DNA of 64,000 nucleotides, taken from positions 114,943,004-115,007,003 of the forward strand of contig CM071568.1 in assembly GCA_036426205.1 (NCBI GenBank), written 5' to 3'. The notes under the pieces were generated by a model, which did not search any database, had not been told where the DNA came from, and saw only the letters and a list, made by a program, of their open reading frames with translations. The DNA comes from Ascaphus truei. Taxonomy: Eukaryota; Chordata; Amphibia; Anura; Ascaphidae. Position numbers and translations under genes: made by a program. Positions 1-10,607 of this stretch are shown here, piece by piece (the stretch's first letter is position 1; every line of letters begins with the position of its first letter).

Positions 1-470
1 GGGGATCCACGAAGAATACTATTGGGTACAAGCTGTGGTGAACCAGTAGATGGGGCTGACTAAGGATTGACAACACGTGGGATTCGTGGAGTCCAGGAGA
101 AAACGTGGTCTAAAGAATAGATTCTCTCAATTGAACATAACATTATTATTCTTGTAAGTTGACAACCTTCTAGTCCATAGAACTGAAACCTGGTGCTTGT
201 TACTGCGCAATTGTCTCTTTCCCCTTATCTATTCATCTGTAGGAGGATTATTGGGGTGCCAGCCAGCAGCAGACTCACCACTTCATTTTCGCTTGAATTA
301 CCAAGAGAACTTCTAAAAACTATATGGACATTTCATTGGACTGGGGTAAACTGTTATTTTAAGCGCCGGAGTTTTTGCATTATGTATTATTGTATCCTGG
401 AATTTCACTGCTTTAGCCTATAATTCCTGGTAAAACATTTTTTATAAATAAAAACAACACCTTTAGCCGA
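1..470. other. Unassigned sequence before first LTR
   Basis: No coding similarity or terminal repeat is recognisable. The only motif I can point to is a polyadenylation-like AATAAA at 447-452, shortly before the TG that opens the next element, so this could be the tail of an older retroelement. The open frame at 193-423 has no recognisable domain. Confidence 0.3.
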
Positions 471-1520
471 TGTAGCCCTGGTCCCCCTCTGGTCTCCCCA
501 TTGCCTTTTCCTTAGCCTCAGGCGGTCGGAGGGACTGCAGTGAGTGCGGGTGACGCAGGAATTAGCGGCGGCCCCGGCGGTTTGATAGGAAGGTTGGGGC
601 AGGATGCAGGGGGTGCTCCGGAGGCTCCGCGGTGCACCCGGCTAGTGGGGGCCGCCAGAGTGGATTGCGCACGCATTCGCAAAATGGCTAGCATGCATGG
701 CGGCCATTAGGGAGCTTCGCGCATGCGCAGAAGATGAGGTGCAGAGTGGCCATTACCCATTGAGGTCCACGGCAGTACTACAGACCCCAGAATCCCAAGG
801 GGCTACCGGTCAGGTGCTGCAGCAGGCCAATGGGGCTGCAGAATTTCCCTACACAGAAGAAGATACATTTGGCTTGCTGGGGAAGCCAAGTTAGTCAGAG
901 CTGGGACAGGATAAGGGTAGGGTGTGTATGTGCAGGGAGCTAGTGGCCCCTGCATTAAGCCAGAAACCCCCATTAGGCCCCAGCTAGGCCCCAGCTAGGC
1001 CCCGAGTCCCCTCAGCTTGTGGTTGCTGCAGGAACAGGCACATAGATAGGGACACTGCCCTGTAGTACTAGAGTGAGGGACCCAGACAGGACACAGCGGT
1101 CCCCTGTTCACAGGTGATATGGGACCAGGCACCTGCACCAACGAAACACTGCATACAGTGGTACAATCCATGTGGGACCCACCCACCGTAGAGGCGGAGG
1201 CTATGCAGTTATCATTACTGGATCCGTGGATCCCATCAGCATCACTGCGCGCCCGCAGGTACCATTATCCAGCAAGTGCACCAGCTCAACACTTTAGTGG
1301 GGGCAGCGCAGTCTCACACATTTGGGTGGGCTGGGTCTTGGGGACACTGTGAAAGTTCGGTGTCCAAGGGCACCTCAGTACTTTGGGTATGGTATACCCT
1401 ACGTTGGTGGGTGTTTACGGCCATGTGAGGCTGGCGGGTAGCTGTAACCAGTAGCCATACTATAGTGCTGTAGTAAACTTGTTATTTTACGTTATCCAGA
1501 GTGTGTGTTTATTTTGTGAG

Positions 1521-1558
1521 CATATATATATAATATAATATATATATATATATATTAT

Positions 1559-1602
<44 letters not shown>

Positions 1603-1618
1603 ATAATATATATATATA
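1521..1618. repeat. (TA)n microsatellite
   Basis: Nearly 100 bp of alternating TA with a few slips. It directly abuts the left end of the MITE at 1619. A TA-rich site is the expected target for a mariner-type element, so the repeat may be target sequence that expanded after insertion. Confidence 0.9.
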
Positions 1619-1973
1619 CAGTAGAGGCAACTCTTATTCGAACAAAAACCAGTGGCAATCCCCAAAAAACCCAGGAACACCTCAGGTACATTCTGAATAC
1701 ATGCCTTAAACTTTCCTTAAACTAGCCCCAGCATTTCTGCATTGATTAATGGCCTATCAGATTAACAGCGGGGGTCCCTGGCAGTCCCATTCAAACTGAA
1801 TTGGACTGCCAGGGATCCCTGCTGTGTTAATCCTATGGGTCGTTAGTCAATGCAGAAATGCCTTAAACGTGCCTCAAACTAGCCCAGAACATACCCAGCA
1901 CATACCCAGCACATACCCAGAATGTAACCCGGCTAGTTTACGGCAAATGTTAGAATAAACGTTGCCTCTACTG
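1619..1973. mobile_element. Palindromic mariner-type MITE
   Basis: The left end reads CAGTAGAGGCAAC and the right end GTTGCCTCTACTG, a perfect terminal inverted repeat that continues imperfectly inwards. The element is flanked on both sides by TA (1617-1618 and 1974-1975), the target duplication of Tc1/mariner elements. Almost the whole 355 bp folds back on itself around a centre near 1795, where GGTCCCTGGCAGTCC faces GGACTGCCAGGGATCC. A short tandem of about 11 bp (ACATACCCAGC) lies at about 1885-1922. It has no coding capacity and would depend on a transposase made elsewhere. Confidence 0.85.
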
Positions 1974-2015
1974 TATGTCCTGCAACGGGCAATTCCACAT
2001 AGTAGAATCCGTTAC

Positions 2016-2160
2016 AGGTGGAGGCGCTGAAGAACATCGTACCAGGATACACCCCAGGCTCCCTGCAGCGGAGGCTCAGACCTCCTGTGAGCCACAGGTA
2101 TTGTATCACATACACTGAAGTCACATCATTTCACAGAGGGTGGGAGATATATGTGCTATG
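2016..2160 (+). mobile_element. Primer-binding region and leader of LTR copy 1
   Basis: GGTGGAGGCGCT follows the LTR end at once and is the likely primer-binding site. The next ~100 bp match the leader of the second copy at 30572-30680, including the shared ACACCCCAGGCTCCC block and the AGCGGAGGCTCAG block. Similarity fades after about 2155. I cannot name the primer tRNA with confidence. Confidence 0.5.
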
Positions 2161-3902
2161 CCTAGATTTACTTAAGATCAATACCACTTCATTCTATTTT
2201 GCTGTGTTCACTAAGAATTATTTATTTATAAATGGGTAGCAAAAAATAGTGTTCATTGTCATGTATTTCCTTGATAGACAATCACATGACAACTTCATAA
2301 TACACTTAATAAAACACTTACTTAAATGGGGGAACGGGATAAATGGTCCAGTGAACGAAAAACACAGAAATAAAGTCTTTTAAATTGCAGTCCTTTTGCA
2401 AGGGGCGCAAGTTGCCAGCCCGTTTTTTCCTTGAAATGTAAAAAGTTTGTTCTGGTTCTTTGGGGTTCGTTCTGGAATCCCCAGGGCTAACGAAATCCTG
2501 AAGCAGGGCTAGTTTCCTTGTTGCAATGTTTTTAACCCCTTGCGTTCTGGAATCGCAGCCGCTGTACTTAGATCTTATCCGCTTGAAGAAATCAGGTAAC
2601 AACCACAGGAATGAGGGTTACAGGCCTCTTTAAGGACAGGGTCCTTGGAGTTTTTCATTAGCCTCATCCCATTGGCAAGGAATTATCTTCCTCCTATCAG
2701 AGCCTGCCATGTAACGTGGGAAAATCCTACAGCCAGCCCAGGTAACTCTGAGCATGCTCAGTGAGCAGCTTGGTAGCACCGCTGAGTAAAAAGGGGCCAC
2801 TCGTTTCGGGGGGGGGGGGGGGACAGTCTGGAGTTTGGTCCAAGGTGTGAAATATCCAGGATGAGTAACAGGATCTGCTACTCCGAAACATCCCGGTTAA
2901 GTCACACTTTAAGACTCTGAGACCTTTCATCTCCCACACATTCCTAGACCCATAGGCATTGCCTCAACAGGGGGCTTTTGAAGCTGGAGAGGAACATACC
3001 CCCAGATCATGTATGCATAACATTTGTTCCTTAATGTATTCACTTACAAAGGCGGACAGGAAAAAGGTTCCTGTCCTGACTTTTAAAATTGCACACAGTA
3101 ATACACTTTAATAAAACTATATGTTCCACTGGTCTTATAGTTATATTTTTAATATGCGTGTGCTTGGGGGGTTACACTGAGGCGGCACACCAAAAATCAG
3201 GGTGCTGGCTCACTCCGTTCCTGAGTTAGCAGTCTTAATGGAATGGCTCCTGTTATTCAGCACTGCAGGTAGAGACTATCCTGCAAAAAGGGGACAACAA
3301 TGCATAGCAGGGAAAATACTACATGTGTGGTGCACATAAATGTAACCCCTTCAGTTCCAACACGAATTAAGATTAATCAGCCGAGCATACTGCCTTTATT
3401 AATGCACTGATTAATCCTATTTTCGCCACATGGAGTGAACACACCACACCGCTGGAATCTCAAAACCCAGACCACCTCACCATATATATTTATGTCAAAA
3501 ATTAGTGCTACTAGGTTTGTGACAATGTATAAACAAAAGACAGAGAGCCCCAATACTACATCCAACATGACACCTCATACAGTTAAATACTTATCTGTTA
3601 TCTCTCATAAGTGAGGGTGACTTAGTTCAATTTTTTGTCTAATGTATGAAGTGGCTTAATGTCAGCCTGGAGTTAGTGCAACAAATTGGCAATATTTTGG
3701 GGCATTAGTTTGATATCACCAGGTATTGGAGTTTAGTGAATAGGAATGAATAAATAATTTGACTTATTTACCCATGTCAAAAACTTGTAAAACATGATCT
3801 TAGTCCTGGATTAGAAAAAAGTAACTGCATTCCAATCAATAATACTAACATCCATGGCATGCATTGGTGGATAACATGTGCATAATATATTTTATATACA
3901 TG
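2161..3902. other. Unassigned stretch, probably old repeats
   Basis: No coding similarity is recognisable. A run of 15 G lies at 2808-2822. The segment from about 2310 to 3180 has LTR-like character on the minus strand (read from 3180 it starts TGTAACCCCCC, and it has AT-rich polyadenylation-like stretches), but I could not find the other end, so I do not call an element. The open frames here have no recognisable domains. Confidence 0.3.
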
Positions 3903-5297
3903 TGTAACCTCCCTACTGGGAGTTATTATTTTCAACTAAGGGGTTAAGGAGGATTTAAAGAGTTAGCTCTGAGTAATTCCCCATTTGACAGTATGTTGCA
4001 AAGTAACAAGGCAGATGCCTGATTACTCCCTGTTTCTAGAACATGCTGGGCTGATCACATCGTTCAGGATGGCTCAGCAGAGGCTAAGCTCCACCTCTTT
4101 TTTGCCTAGAGACAGGGAGTGGGATAGAGGTCATAAATAGAAGAACTCCACCGTCAGAACCCAGGAGGTGGAGGGGTCTCACCTGCAGTCACCCCCTTCT
4201 TTGTATTATAAATATTCTCCTTTGGCCTCGTGCAGGGTGGGTAGAGGTGCGCTGGCGCTCCAGCGCTGCGCCCTGTTCGGCTGTGCTTTTCCTGGCGGGC
4301 TAGGTGCGTGAGCATCTGGGGGCGCGCCCTCTACGTCATGGAGCTGGTTCGCCCTCATTGGGTGAACCGCTAACGTGACGCGCTTGCGAGCAGCAAATTC
4401 AAATTTGCTCGCTTGGCAAGCGGCTGAGCGCCGAGCAGGCACGCCCGCCCGCTCACGCAGGACACATGCATTGTCGCAACGTGTATACTGTGAGCATGTG
4501 CGCCCGCTCAGTGCCACCCTGGACGAGCCCTTAGAATAAGAGAAGCAGAACCGTACAGGCTCCCAGAGGGGAGGTCTGTGTCCCGTAGGGGTTACCCAAA
4601 TAGTAGCCCTGGGACTGGCATAGAGAAGCTGTAATATGGAACTCCTTTGACTCATTCTGTGGGGAGCATCCCCAGGGAATAATGGATGGAGCATCCTTAA
4701 AAGGATTTATCCCTGCCACCCCAGCACTAAAGCATGCATATGAGAACAGACCAGAGATACAGATTTCTCTAGTAAGAGGAAATAAATACTGATTTGTGGC
4801 TGTGGACACCCTCCTGTTGGGAGCAGCCCAGAGGAGTATATGTAGGGCCTAGAAGAGTATAAGGTACGGCCCAAAGGAAAGGGACCCCCTCTGCCACCCC
4901 AGTACTGAAGCACTACCAAAAGGATGGTCAGAAGAAGCTACAGTACCTGAGTTTCATTGACCATAGAGATAAAGGGGCAGCCCAAGAAGGGACTCATGAA
5001 TATATTAAGAATGCACAATGATAAATAGGTTATCTTGTATGTTCAAGCAACTACTACAATAGTTATGTCTATGTCTCTCCAGGACTGCAGTAATGCACCT
5101 GGAGAATCGGTGTTTCTAAGAACCTGCAAATAACGACCACCTGGTTCATAACTATAAAGTTCCTGGTGCCTATCTTTTTTCCATCATCACCCAGCAGCAC
5201 AAACCTGCAGCACCCTGATAGGGTAATACACTGAGTAAGCCACATATATAGACTATCTGATGTAAATGCCCCAGGGTGCCAGGCAAGGAGGGTTACA
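3903..5297. repeat. LTR-like element with TGTAACC...GGTTACA ends
   Basis: The left end reads TGTAACCTCCCTACTGG and the right end (CCAGGCAAGGAGGGTTACA) is its imperfect inverse. TG..CA ends with a short inverted repeat suit a solo LTR of about 1.1 kb once the nested MITE is removed. Inside are a TATA-like CATAAATAG near 4131 and AATAAA near 4780. No clear target duplication is seen (ACATG against CGTTA), so a DNA transposon with an 18-bp imperfect terminal repeat is the alternative. Confidence 0.45.
4224..4530. mobile_element. GC-rich MITE with 17-bp inverted ends
   Basis: The left end GGCCTCGTGCAGGGTGG and the right end CCACCCTGGACGAGCCC are inverted repeats with three mismatches. The 307-bp body is much richer in G+C and CpG than its surroundings. 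The flanks (TTTG on the left, TTAG on the right) could be a decayed TTAA duplication, which would point to a piggyBac- or Kolobok-type source, but that is inference. It interrupts the LTR-like element at 3903-5297. Open frames across it are by-products of base composition. Confidence 0.6.
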
Positions 5298-7406
5298 CGT
5301 TACCTATAATTCAAAATATCAACTAAACCTCTTTCTAAAATAACATCATGATAAAAAATATATATTCTTATTTGATGTAAAGAAAATATCAAGTTTCTAA
5401 GTAGAATTTTGTTTATTAGTTACAGTATGTTTGATTTTATTTTAACGATTCTCTAATTTACATCGCTTAAATACAAATGTTTTCATCCGTTACCTCTCAA
5501 AGTGAAGGGTTTTCTAAATTGTAAGAGAAGTGGTTCAGGCAATAAAATTCTGCTGTGGATAGAAAATCCATGATGTAAATTACAGATGTATGGTCTCTTA
5601 AGCAGCACCAGATCTATCAAAGAAATGATAAGCAGCATTGTATTCCCTATCTGCATACAAGCATGTAGTGCTACAATATCTGCCGGTGAACTGAAGAATA
5701 ATTTTACAGCGGTTCACTTCTAATGCATATCTTTCCACTCAGAGATAAGTCTCGCATGTCTCTTTTTTTTTTAATGTCGTTGACAGAAAGGTAAATCCAG
5801 CACTTAAATACAAAGGAAACATTTTAATTCTCCCAGGTGTTCATTTGTACATTCTTTTTAAAAGTTCTACAAAGCATGAACTGTTTAATAGGTACTACAG
5901 TCATTTTCTAAACTCTATGGTTTTATCAAAGCTAGCTGACTGCATTTGATATAAACTGGTAGCCACATACTGTAGATATATGCCACCTACAACTTGGTTT
6001 CGTTTTTTAAAAGGAGTTAGAAAAAAATGACAAAGAAACTTGCACATTATAATGTAATGGGCCGTATTTATTACACTTCTGTATTGTCAATGGAAAATCG
6101 TCCAAAAACGAAATACAAAATAATTTTCACAGATTTTTTTATTTTTTATTTCATATTTCCCCAGGTATCTTCTTAGGTATCATTTGTATCACCACATGAA
6201 GTGTAAATTAATCTGTTTGGGGGTATTTTAGCACAAACGGTCCTTCCCTCTCCCCCTCTCTTTCTCACTCTCGTTAATGAATAGCTTGTAGATATGTGAC
6301 TTTGCCTCACTTGCATATACATTTAGCATATTGCATGGGTTTTCACACCCGGAAACAAGTTACATCTTAAAAACTCATTTTTACATAGTTTGGACATGTG
6401 ATAACTGCATAATTATTATGGCAAGATGCATTTTGTGCAAAAATGGAAATAGAAATGTTTTTATGGCAGTCTATCAAGTAGAGTCCTAGTGTATGTGCAC
6501 TGTTAAATTGTTTTATGCCCACTCCTAATGACACTTCCAAACCTCACACTCAAGGATACTTGTTTATTAATCAGATAATACAAACATTTAAATACTTTTC
6601 AGGTTGACACTAAATTGTAGAAAGATTCTCTACTTTTACAGGTAAAGTGCCCCTTCTCCTTAACACCTGGTAAAGAGAAGCAGCATGATGCCAATTTAGT
6701 AACAGGGACAAACAGGCCAAGGATGTAGGAAACATGGGTTTGAGATATTTACTGCAGGCTGAACTAAGAGGCCCTCTGAAAAGCAAAATAGTTACCATTC
6801 AAAGAACAGAAAAGTATTTTTTTTTTCATTAGGAATAATTGAATGTACAGCTCTTCATTTGTAGGGAACGCCCAAGACTAGTTCTGACAGGTTTTAAATT
6901 GATCCATAAATGTATTCTTTTTATTTTTGTTTACACTCTTGTTAAGGCAGAAATTAATGTTCTGCTGTAGGACCATACACAATGATAAGAATTATGTGGC
7001 ACTGTTTAGCAATCTACAGTATGCACTTGTCCCAAATCCCTTTTGACTGAAGGTATCATTTGTTAAAGGTATTTACTCTTTTGCTTACCTTTTCATCTCA
7101 TGATGGGTTCTTATGAAGCCATCACATGAGTGGCCCAGAGCACAGATAAATTAACTTTGGGCAACAGAGCAATACATGCCACTTTTAGCAGAGGTGATGA
7201 ACTATGATAGAAGAATAATTTCATCAAACCTATGTAACCTGTTTCATGCATATCCCTTTTCAAATTCACTAAACTGCATGTACACTGTGTAGCTATTATT
7301 CCTATCTACCTACAGTATTTGTCAGCTCTGAGGGATCCAAGCCAATCACCTCAGCCCTCAAAGGCAAGTGGCTCTAGCCGTGAGCTAAATAAACTACTGG
7401 ACAGCT
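5298..7406. other. AT-rich sequence with no recognised repeat
   Basis: No transposon ends, coding domains or tandem repeats are recognised. The composition is even and AT-rich and differs from the CpG-bearing repeats on both sides. The segment 5580-5760 is a complex sequence of the kind seen in conserved noncoding elements, but only an alignment could show that. Confidence 0.35.
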
Positions 7407-7711
7407 CCAATTATTATTATTATCATTGTTTATTTGTAATGTGCCAACAAATGCCGCAGCGTGGTATAATGGGGGTACAGAGTGACATAAATTGCATAAA
7501 GGGAATGACATACAAATAAGGACAGACAAGCGAAAACATATACAGAAAATAATGAGGGCCCTGCACCTGAGAGATTACAATCTAGAGGGAATAAGGGACA
7601 ATGTTGAAACAATAGGTAAATTGGCTGATCATTGTGTGATGGAGTATGCCCCAAGATGAGGAATGGTCCAGCCGCACAGCTGGTCCCATTAAGGTTTGGG
7701 GGTGAGGATGT
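7407..7711 (-). mobile_element. L2-type LINE 3' end fragment
   Basis: Read on the minus strand, the sequence has a LINE/SINE 3' tail: an ATTGTAATCTC segment of the kind found in L2 3' regions, then a tail ending in TTTGTAA...AATAAACAATG and ATT repeats near 7410-7440. The part around 7669-7711 matches about 80% of 12606-12670, which lies beside a minus-strand L2. The minus-strand frame at 7430-7897 has no RT motif and is not a gene. Confidence 0.5.
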
Positions 7712-8459
7712 TAGTGTAACGTATGTGCACGCCACAAGCCTGGATCGGACCGCAGGGCTGAGGTGGGGATATGAAAGCACCGACCTGAGACCGTGAAGCC
7801 GGGTCCGGATTGCGGATTCCGTCATTGTGGGTAGCCGGGTCGGGGTTGGAGAAGGCAGGGTAAACGTTATCCAGGCTGGGATCAAGGCAGGCGGCACAGG
7901 AGCGATGGTCGAGGTCGCAGGCTGGGGTCGGCATCAGGAAGACTGCAGCGAAGAGCTTCAGCGTAGGCGCTTCAGTGCAAGGGTAGGTCTCTGGAACAGA
8001 GCATCTACATCGCAGGGAATCCAGCGTAGATGCTCCAGCATGGGAGGTCCTCAGGACAAGGAAGCTTCACCATAAGCGCTTCAGCACAAGGAAAGGCCTC
8101 TGGATGGAGGAGGTCACAGAAACACAAAGCTTCAGCACAGGAATGATCTCCAGATGGAGGAGGCTTACAGGAACATGAAGCTATAGTGCTGGGGATCCAG
8201 CGCTTGAGCACAGGACAGGAAGGTCCAAGGTAGGCCAAGCAGAGGTACTTGTAGCAAGCATAGGTTACCAGGAATACAGCGATTCCAGAATTATGCTCAG
8301 CCACTTCCTGATGGAAGGCTGAACCTAAATAGCACGGGCTGGCTGCATAGGGACATAGCTACATAGCAGGCAGCATGAAGCAGCCTGCAGTGTAAGTCCA
8401 AAACCAGGTGATTCCAATTGCCCAGTACAGGGAGGGATTTACCTGGAAGCTCTATAGCC
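7712..8459 (-). repeat. Module repeat, copy A, first half
   Basis: A GC-rich, CpG-containing repeat with imperfect internal duplications on a CTTCAGCACAAGG/CCTCTGGAT theme (7960-8200). On the minus strand it carries the block TCCCCACCTCAGCCCTGCGG, which recurs in B (13741-13765), C (minus strand near 22986-23003) and D (36276-36300). The L2 LINE at 8460-12537 split this copy; its remainder lies at 12538-12600. No protein motif is seen although long frames run through it. It is probably a non-autonomous DNA element, but the termini are not clear. Confidence 0.5.
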
Positions 8460-8950
8460 TTTGCTCTTAAGTAGAAATGCTTTTAAGTAGAAATCTTTCA
8501 AGTAGTATGGAAGTTTAAAAAGGAAGTTGGAACCATTGATCTGCTTCTCATCTCATCTCATCTCTTGTCTTTTCTCAGGTAAAAACATCTCAAATTGTCT
8601 GTGTGTCCTGCAATCCTCATACCCTGCTGTCTATTTAGCTAATTTTAGTTCAATTTAGGTAAAAACATCTCAAATTGTCTGTGTGGAAATCATCCCCCTA
8701 TTGCCTTAATTTAATTCATCTTTCACACTTGTGCAAGACAACACCCACCTTTGAAAAACAATTTGGTTTAACTACCCTCACATGTGCTAATTAAGTTTGT
8801 TGTACCAACCAGGTGACTTTCTAAATGTATATAAGTAAACTTACAACAGTCATTGCTGCTTGCAGCCTTTGCTCTTAAGCAGAAATGCTTTTAAGTAGAA
8901 ATCTTTAAAGTAGTATGGAAGTTTAAAAAAGAAGTTCAAAAAGAAGTGGA
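8456..8950 (+). promoter_or_regulatory. Tandemly repeated 5' region of the L2 LINE
   Basis: A block of about 65 bp starting AGCCTTTGCTCTTAAG is present at 8456 and again at 8864, a period of 408 bp. Within the first unit, GGTAAAAACATCTCAAATTG occurs at 8578 and 8658, an 80-bp period. A repeated 5' end recalls the promoter monomers of some LINE families. That it works as an internal promoter is inference. A TATATAAG motif at 8828-8835 lies between the units. Confidence 0.6.
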
Positions 8951-8987
8951 AAAAGTGGACACACTCTACTGCTTCTGATTCCTGCAT

Positions 8988-10607
8988 TTGAACTACGCTG
9001 GAAAGGAGGTTATCATCCTACACTGCACATCTCAACACATTGCTATTGCTGTGATGCCACCTTTACTTTTTATATTTACTGTAACCTCACTTATTTTCAA
9101 ATTATGCACTTCCTTCCACCAGCCTCATCATGTCTCTAACTCTATTCATACTTCGCCATCTCTCCTTACTTCACCACTTCTCAGTTCACATGAACTCCTC
9201 TCTTACCTGCGCCCTCTGTCACCACACAGTTATGCCGCCTGCACTAAAACACACCCCTACAAATCATCCTCACACATCCTCTTTCTATCCATGCTTCTCC
9301 TCCTTGCTTCTGGGGATATCTCTCCCAATCCTGGTCCCTGCCTTATTTCTACTTGCTCTCGTCCTCGCCTTCCACATGCAACTTCTACTCCTTCTGGTGT
9401 CAACCCCTCTAACCTCATACCCATCCCCTGCCACCCTCCCTCCTCTCTCCCTTTCTCCTGTGCCCTTTGGAATGCTCGCTCCCTCTCTAACAAGTTCCTC
9501 TCTGTGCATGACTTCTTTCTCTCTCACTCCCTGCTTCTCTTTGCTATAACTGAGACCTGGCTCACTCAGTCTGACTCTGCTCTGGAAGCTGCCCTCTCCT
9601 ATGGTGGCCTTTCCTTCTCCCACACTCCACGCCCTGGTGGCAGGGGTGGAGGCGTGGGGCTCCTGCTCTCCTCTCTCTGCCGTTACAGAACAGTTTCTAT
9701 TCCCCCCTCTCTTGCTTTTCCCTCCTTCGAGGCTCACACAGTCCAGATCTTCTCTCCTCTCCCGGTCCATGTGGCGGTCATCTATCGCCCACCATCCTCT
9801 ACTCATCCCCCTTCTGCCTTTCTCTCTCACTTTGAATCCTGGCTCTCTTTCTTTCTCTCCTCAGACTCCCCTGTTCTTCTCCTTGGGAACTTCAACTGCC
9901 ACATTGATGACCCCTCTCTCCCTTGGGCTTCCCGCTTTCTTTCTCTAACCTCTTCTTTTGGCCTTCAACAGTGGACTGCAGCCAGCACCCACAAGGATGG
10001 CCACTACTTAGACCTGGTTTTCACTAAAAACTTCTCTCTCTCTGATTTCTCCATTTCCCCTTTTCCTCTCTCTGACCATCACCTCATTTCATTTTCTCTC
10101 TCTCGCTTCTCTCCATCTCCATCTCGCCCTCGTTTTTGCAGAAACCTGCGCTCTATTAACCTCCCAGCTCTTGATTCCACTGTACGCTCCTCCCTCTCCT
10201 CTCTCAGTTCTGCTTCAGACCCTGACAACCTGGTCAGGAACTACAACTCTGCCTTATCTTCCTCTCTTGATCTTCATGCCCCACTTTCTCTCTGCCGTCC
10301 TCGCCCTTCTAACCTCAGACCCTGGCTAAACTCCCACACACGCATGCTGCGTTCCTCCACTCGTTCCTCTGAACGCCTCTGGAGGAAATCTCATACGCTC
10401 GCAGACTTCATTCACTACAAATTTATGCTATCCTGTTTCAACTGTGCCCTCTTTCAGGCTAAACAAACCTACTTTTCATCGCTAATCAACACACACAAGT
10501 CTAACCCACGCCGTCTCTTTTCTGTCTTTGACTCTCTACTCAGACCACCCTCAGCTGCCTCCTCTTCTTCCTCCATCTCACCTCAGGACTTTGCTGACTT
10601 TTTTTAA
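8988..10607 (+). CDS. L2 LINE protein, N-terminal part with APE endonuclease
   Basis: The 539-residue frame opens with a hydrophobic N-terminal region, then a 2A-like motif at residues 109-117, then an AP-like endonuclease. Recognisable endonuclease motifs in order are [16 protein letters not shown] (catalytic Glu), [26 protein letters not shown] and SDHHLISF (catalytic Asp-His, about 10070-10094). The usual GDFN is GNFN here, an Asp to Asn change at a normally conserved position. The frame ends because of one extra T in a run of seven T at about 10600-10606; with six T it would run on into the RT domain. The start codon is the first ATG of the open frame, but an upstream non-ATG start cannot be excluded. 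Confidence 0.8.
   Translation: MNYAGKEVIILHCTSQHIAIAVMPPLLFIFTVTSLIFKLCTSFHQPHHVSNSIHTSPSLLTSPLLSSHELLSYLRPLSPHSYAACTKTHPYKSSSHILFLSMLLLLASGDISPNPGPCLISTCSRPRLPHATSTPSGVNPSNLIPIPCHPPSSLPFSCALWNARSLSNKFLSVHDFFLSHSLLLFAITETWLTQSDSALEAALSYGGLSFSHTPRPGGRGGGVGLLLSSLCRYRTVSIPPSLAFPSFEAHTVQIFSPLPVHVAVIYRPPSSTHPPSAFLSHFESWLSFFLSSDSPVLLLGNFNCHIDDPSLPWASRFLSLTSSFGLQQWTAASTHKDGHYLDLVFTKNFSLSDFSISPFPLSDHHLISFSLSRFSPSPSRPRFCRNLRSINLPALDSTVRSSLSSLSSASDPDNLVRNYNSALSSSLDLHAPLSLCRPRPSNLRPWLNSHTRMLRSSTRSSERLWRKSHTLADFIHYKFMLSCFNCALFQAKQTYFSSLINTHKSNPRRLFSVFDSLLRPPSAASSSSSISPQDFADFF
9312..9338 (+). promoter_or_regulatory. 2A-like ribosome-skipping motif
   Basis: The codons read G-D-I-S-P-N-P-G-P, preceded by the hydrophobic run LLLLAS. 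The 2A consensus is D(V/I)ExNPGP, and 2A-like sequences are known from APE-type LINEs of the CR1, L2 and Rex1 groups. The Glu is Ser here, so skipping activity is doubtful. If active, it would release a short hydrophobic leader of about 116 residues from the endonuclease-RT protein. Confidence 0.6.

Larger units (their letters stand above)
471..2015 (+). repeat. LTR of a Gypsy-type element (copy 1), with nested insert
   Basis: The stretch begins TGTAGCCCTGG and ends CCGTTACA directly before GGTGGAGGCGCT, the same junction seen at 30571/30572 in a second copy. Shared blocks with 29590-30571 include the GCTGGGACAGGA/AAGGGTAGGGTGTG segment (near 899-925 and 29938-29962) and the segment before the right end. 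About 450 bp (TA repeat and MITE, 1521-1975) are inserted near the right end, so the LTR itself is about 1.1 kb. The element interior after 2160 does not continue recognisably, so this is a solo or 5'-end remnant. Several CpG-rich stretches with GCATGCGC lie in the first half. Retrotransposon LTRs supply promoter and polyadenylation signals. Exact superfamily is inferred from the related copy that carries gag. Confidence 0.65.

Noticed and set aside
4206..4694. 162-residue minus-strand frame
   Set aside because: It crosses a GC-rich MITE and both its borders, so it cannot be one gene; no domain is seen.
7430..7897. 155-residue minus-strand frame
   Set aside because: It joins an L2 3' tail to the module repeat; no conserved motif.
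9285..9830. 181-residue minus-strand frame across the L2 endonuclease
   Set aside because: It is antisense to a well-supported endonuclease frame and is basic and repetitive because the sense strand is pyrimidine-rich.
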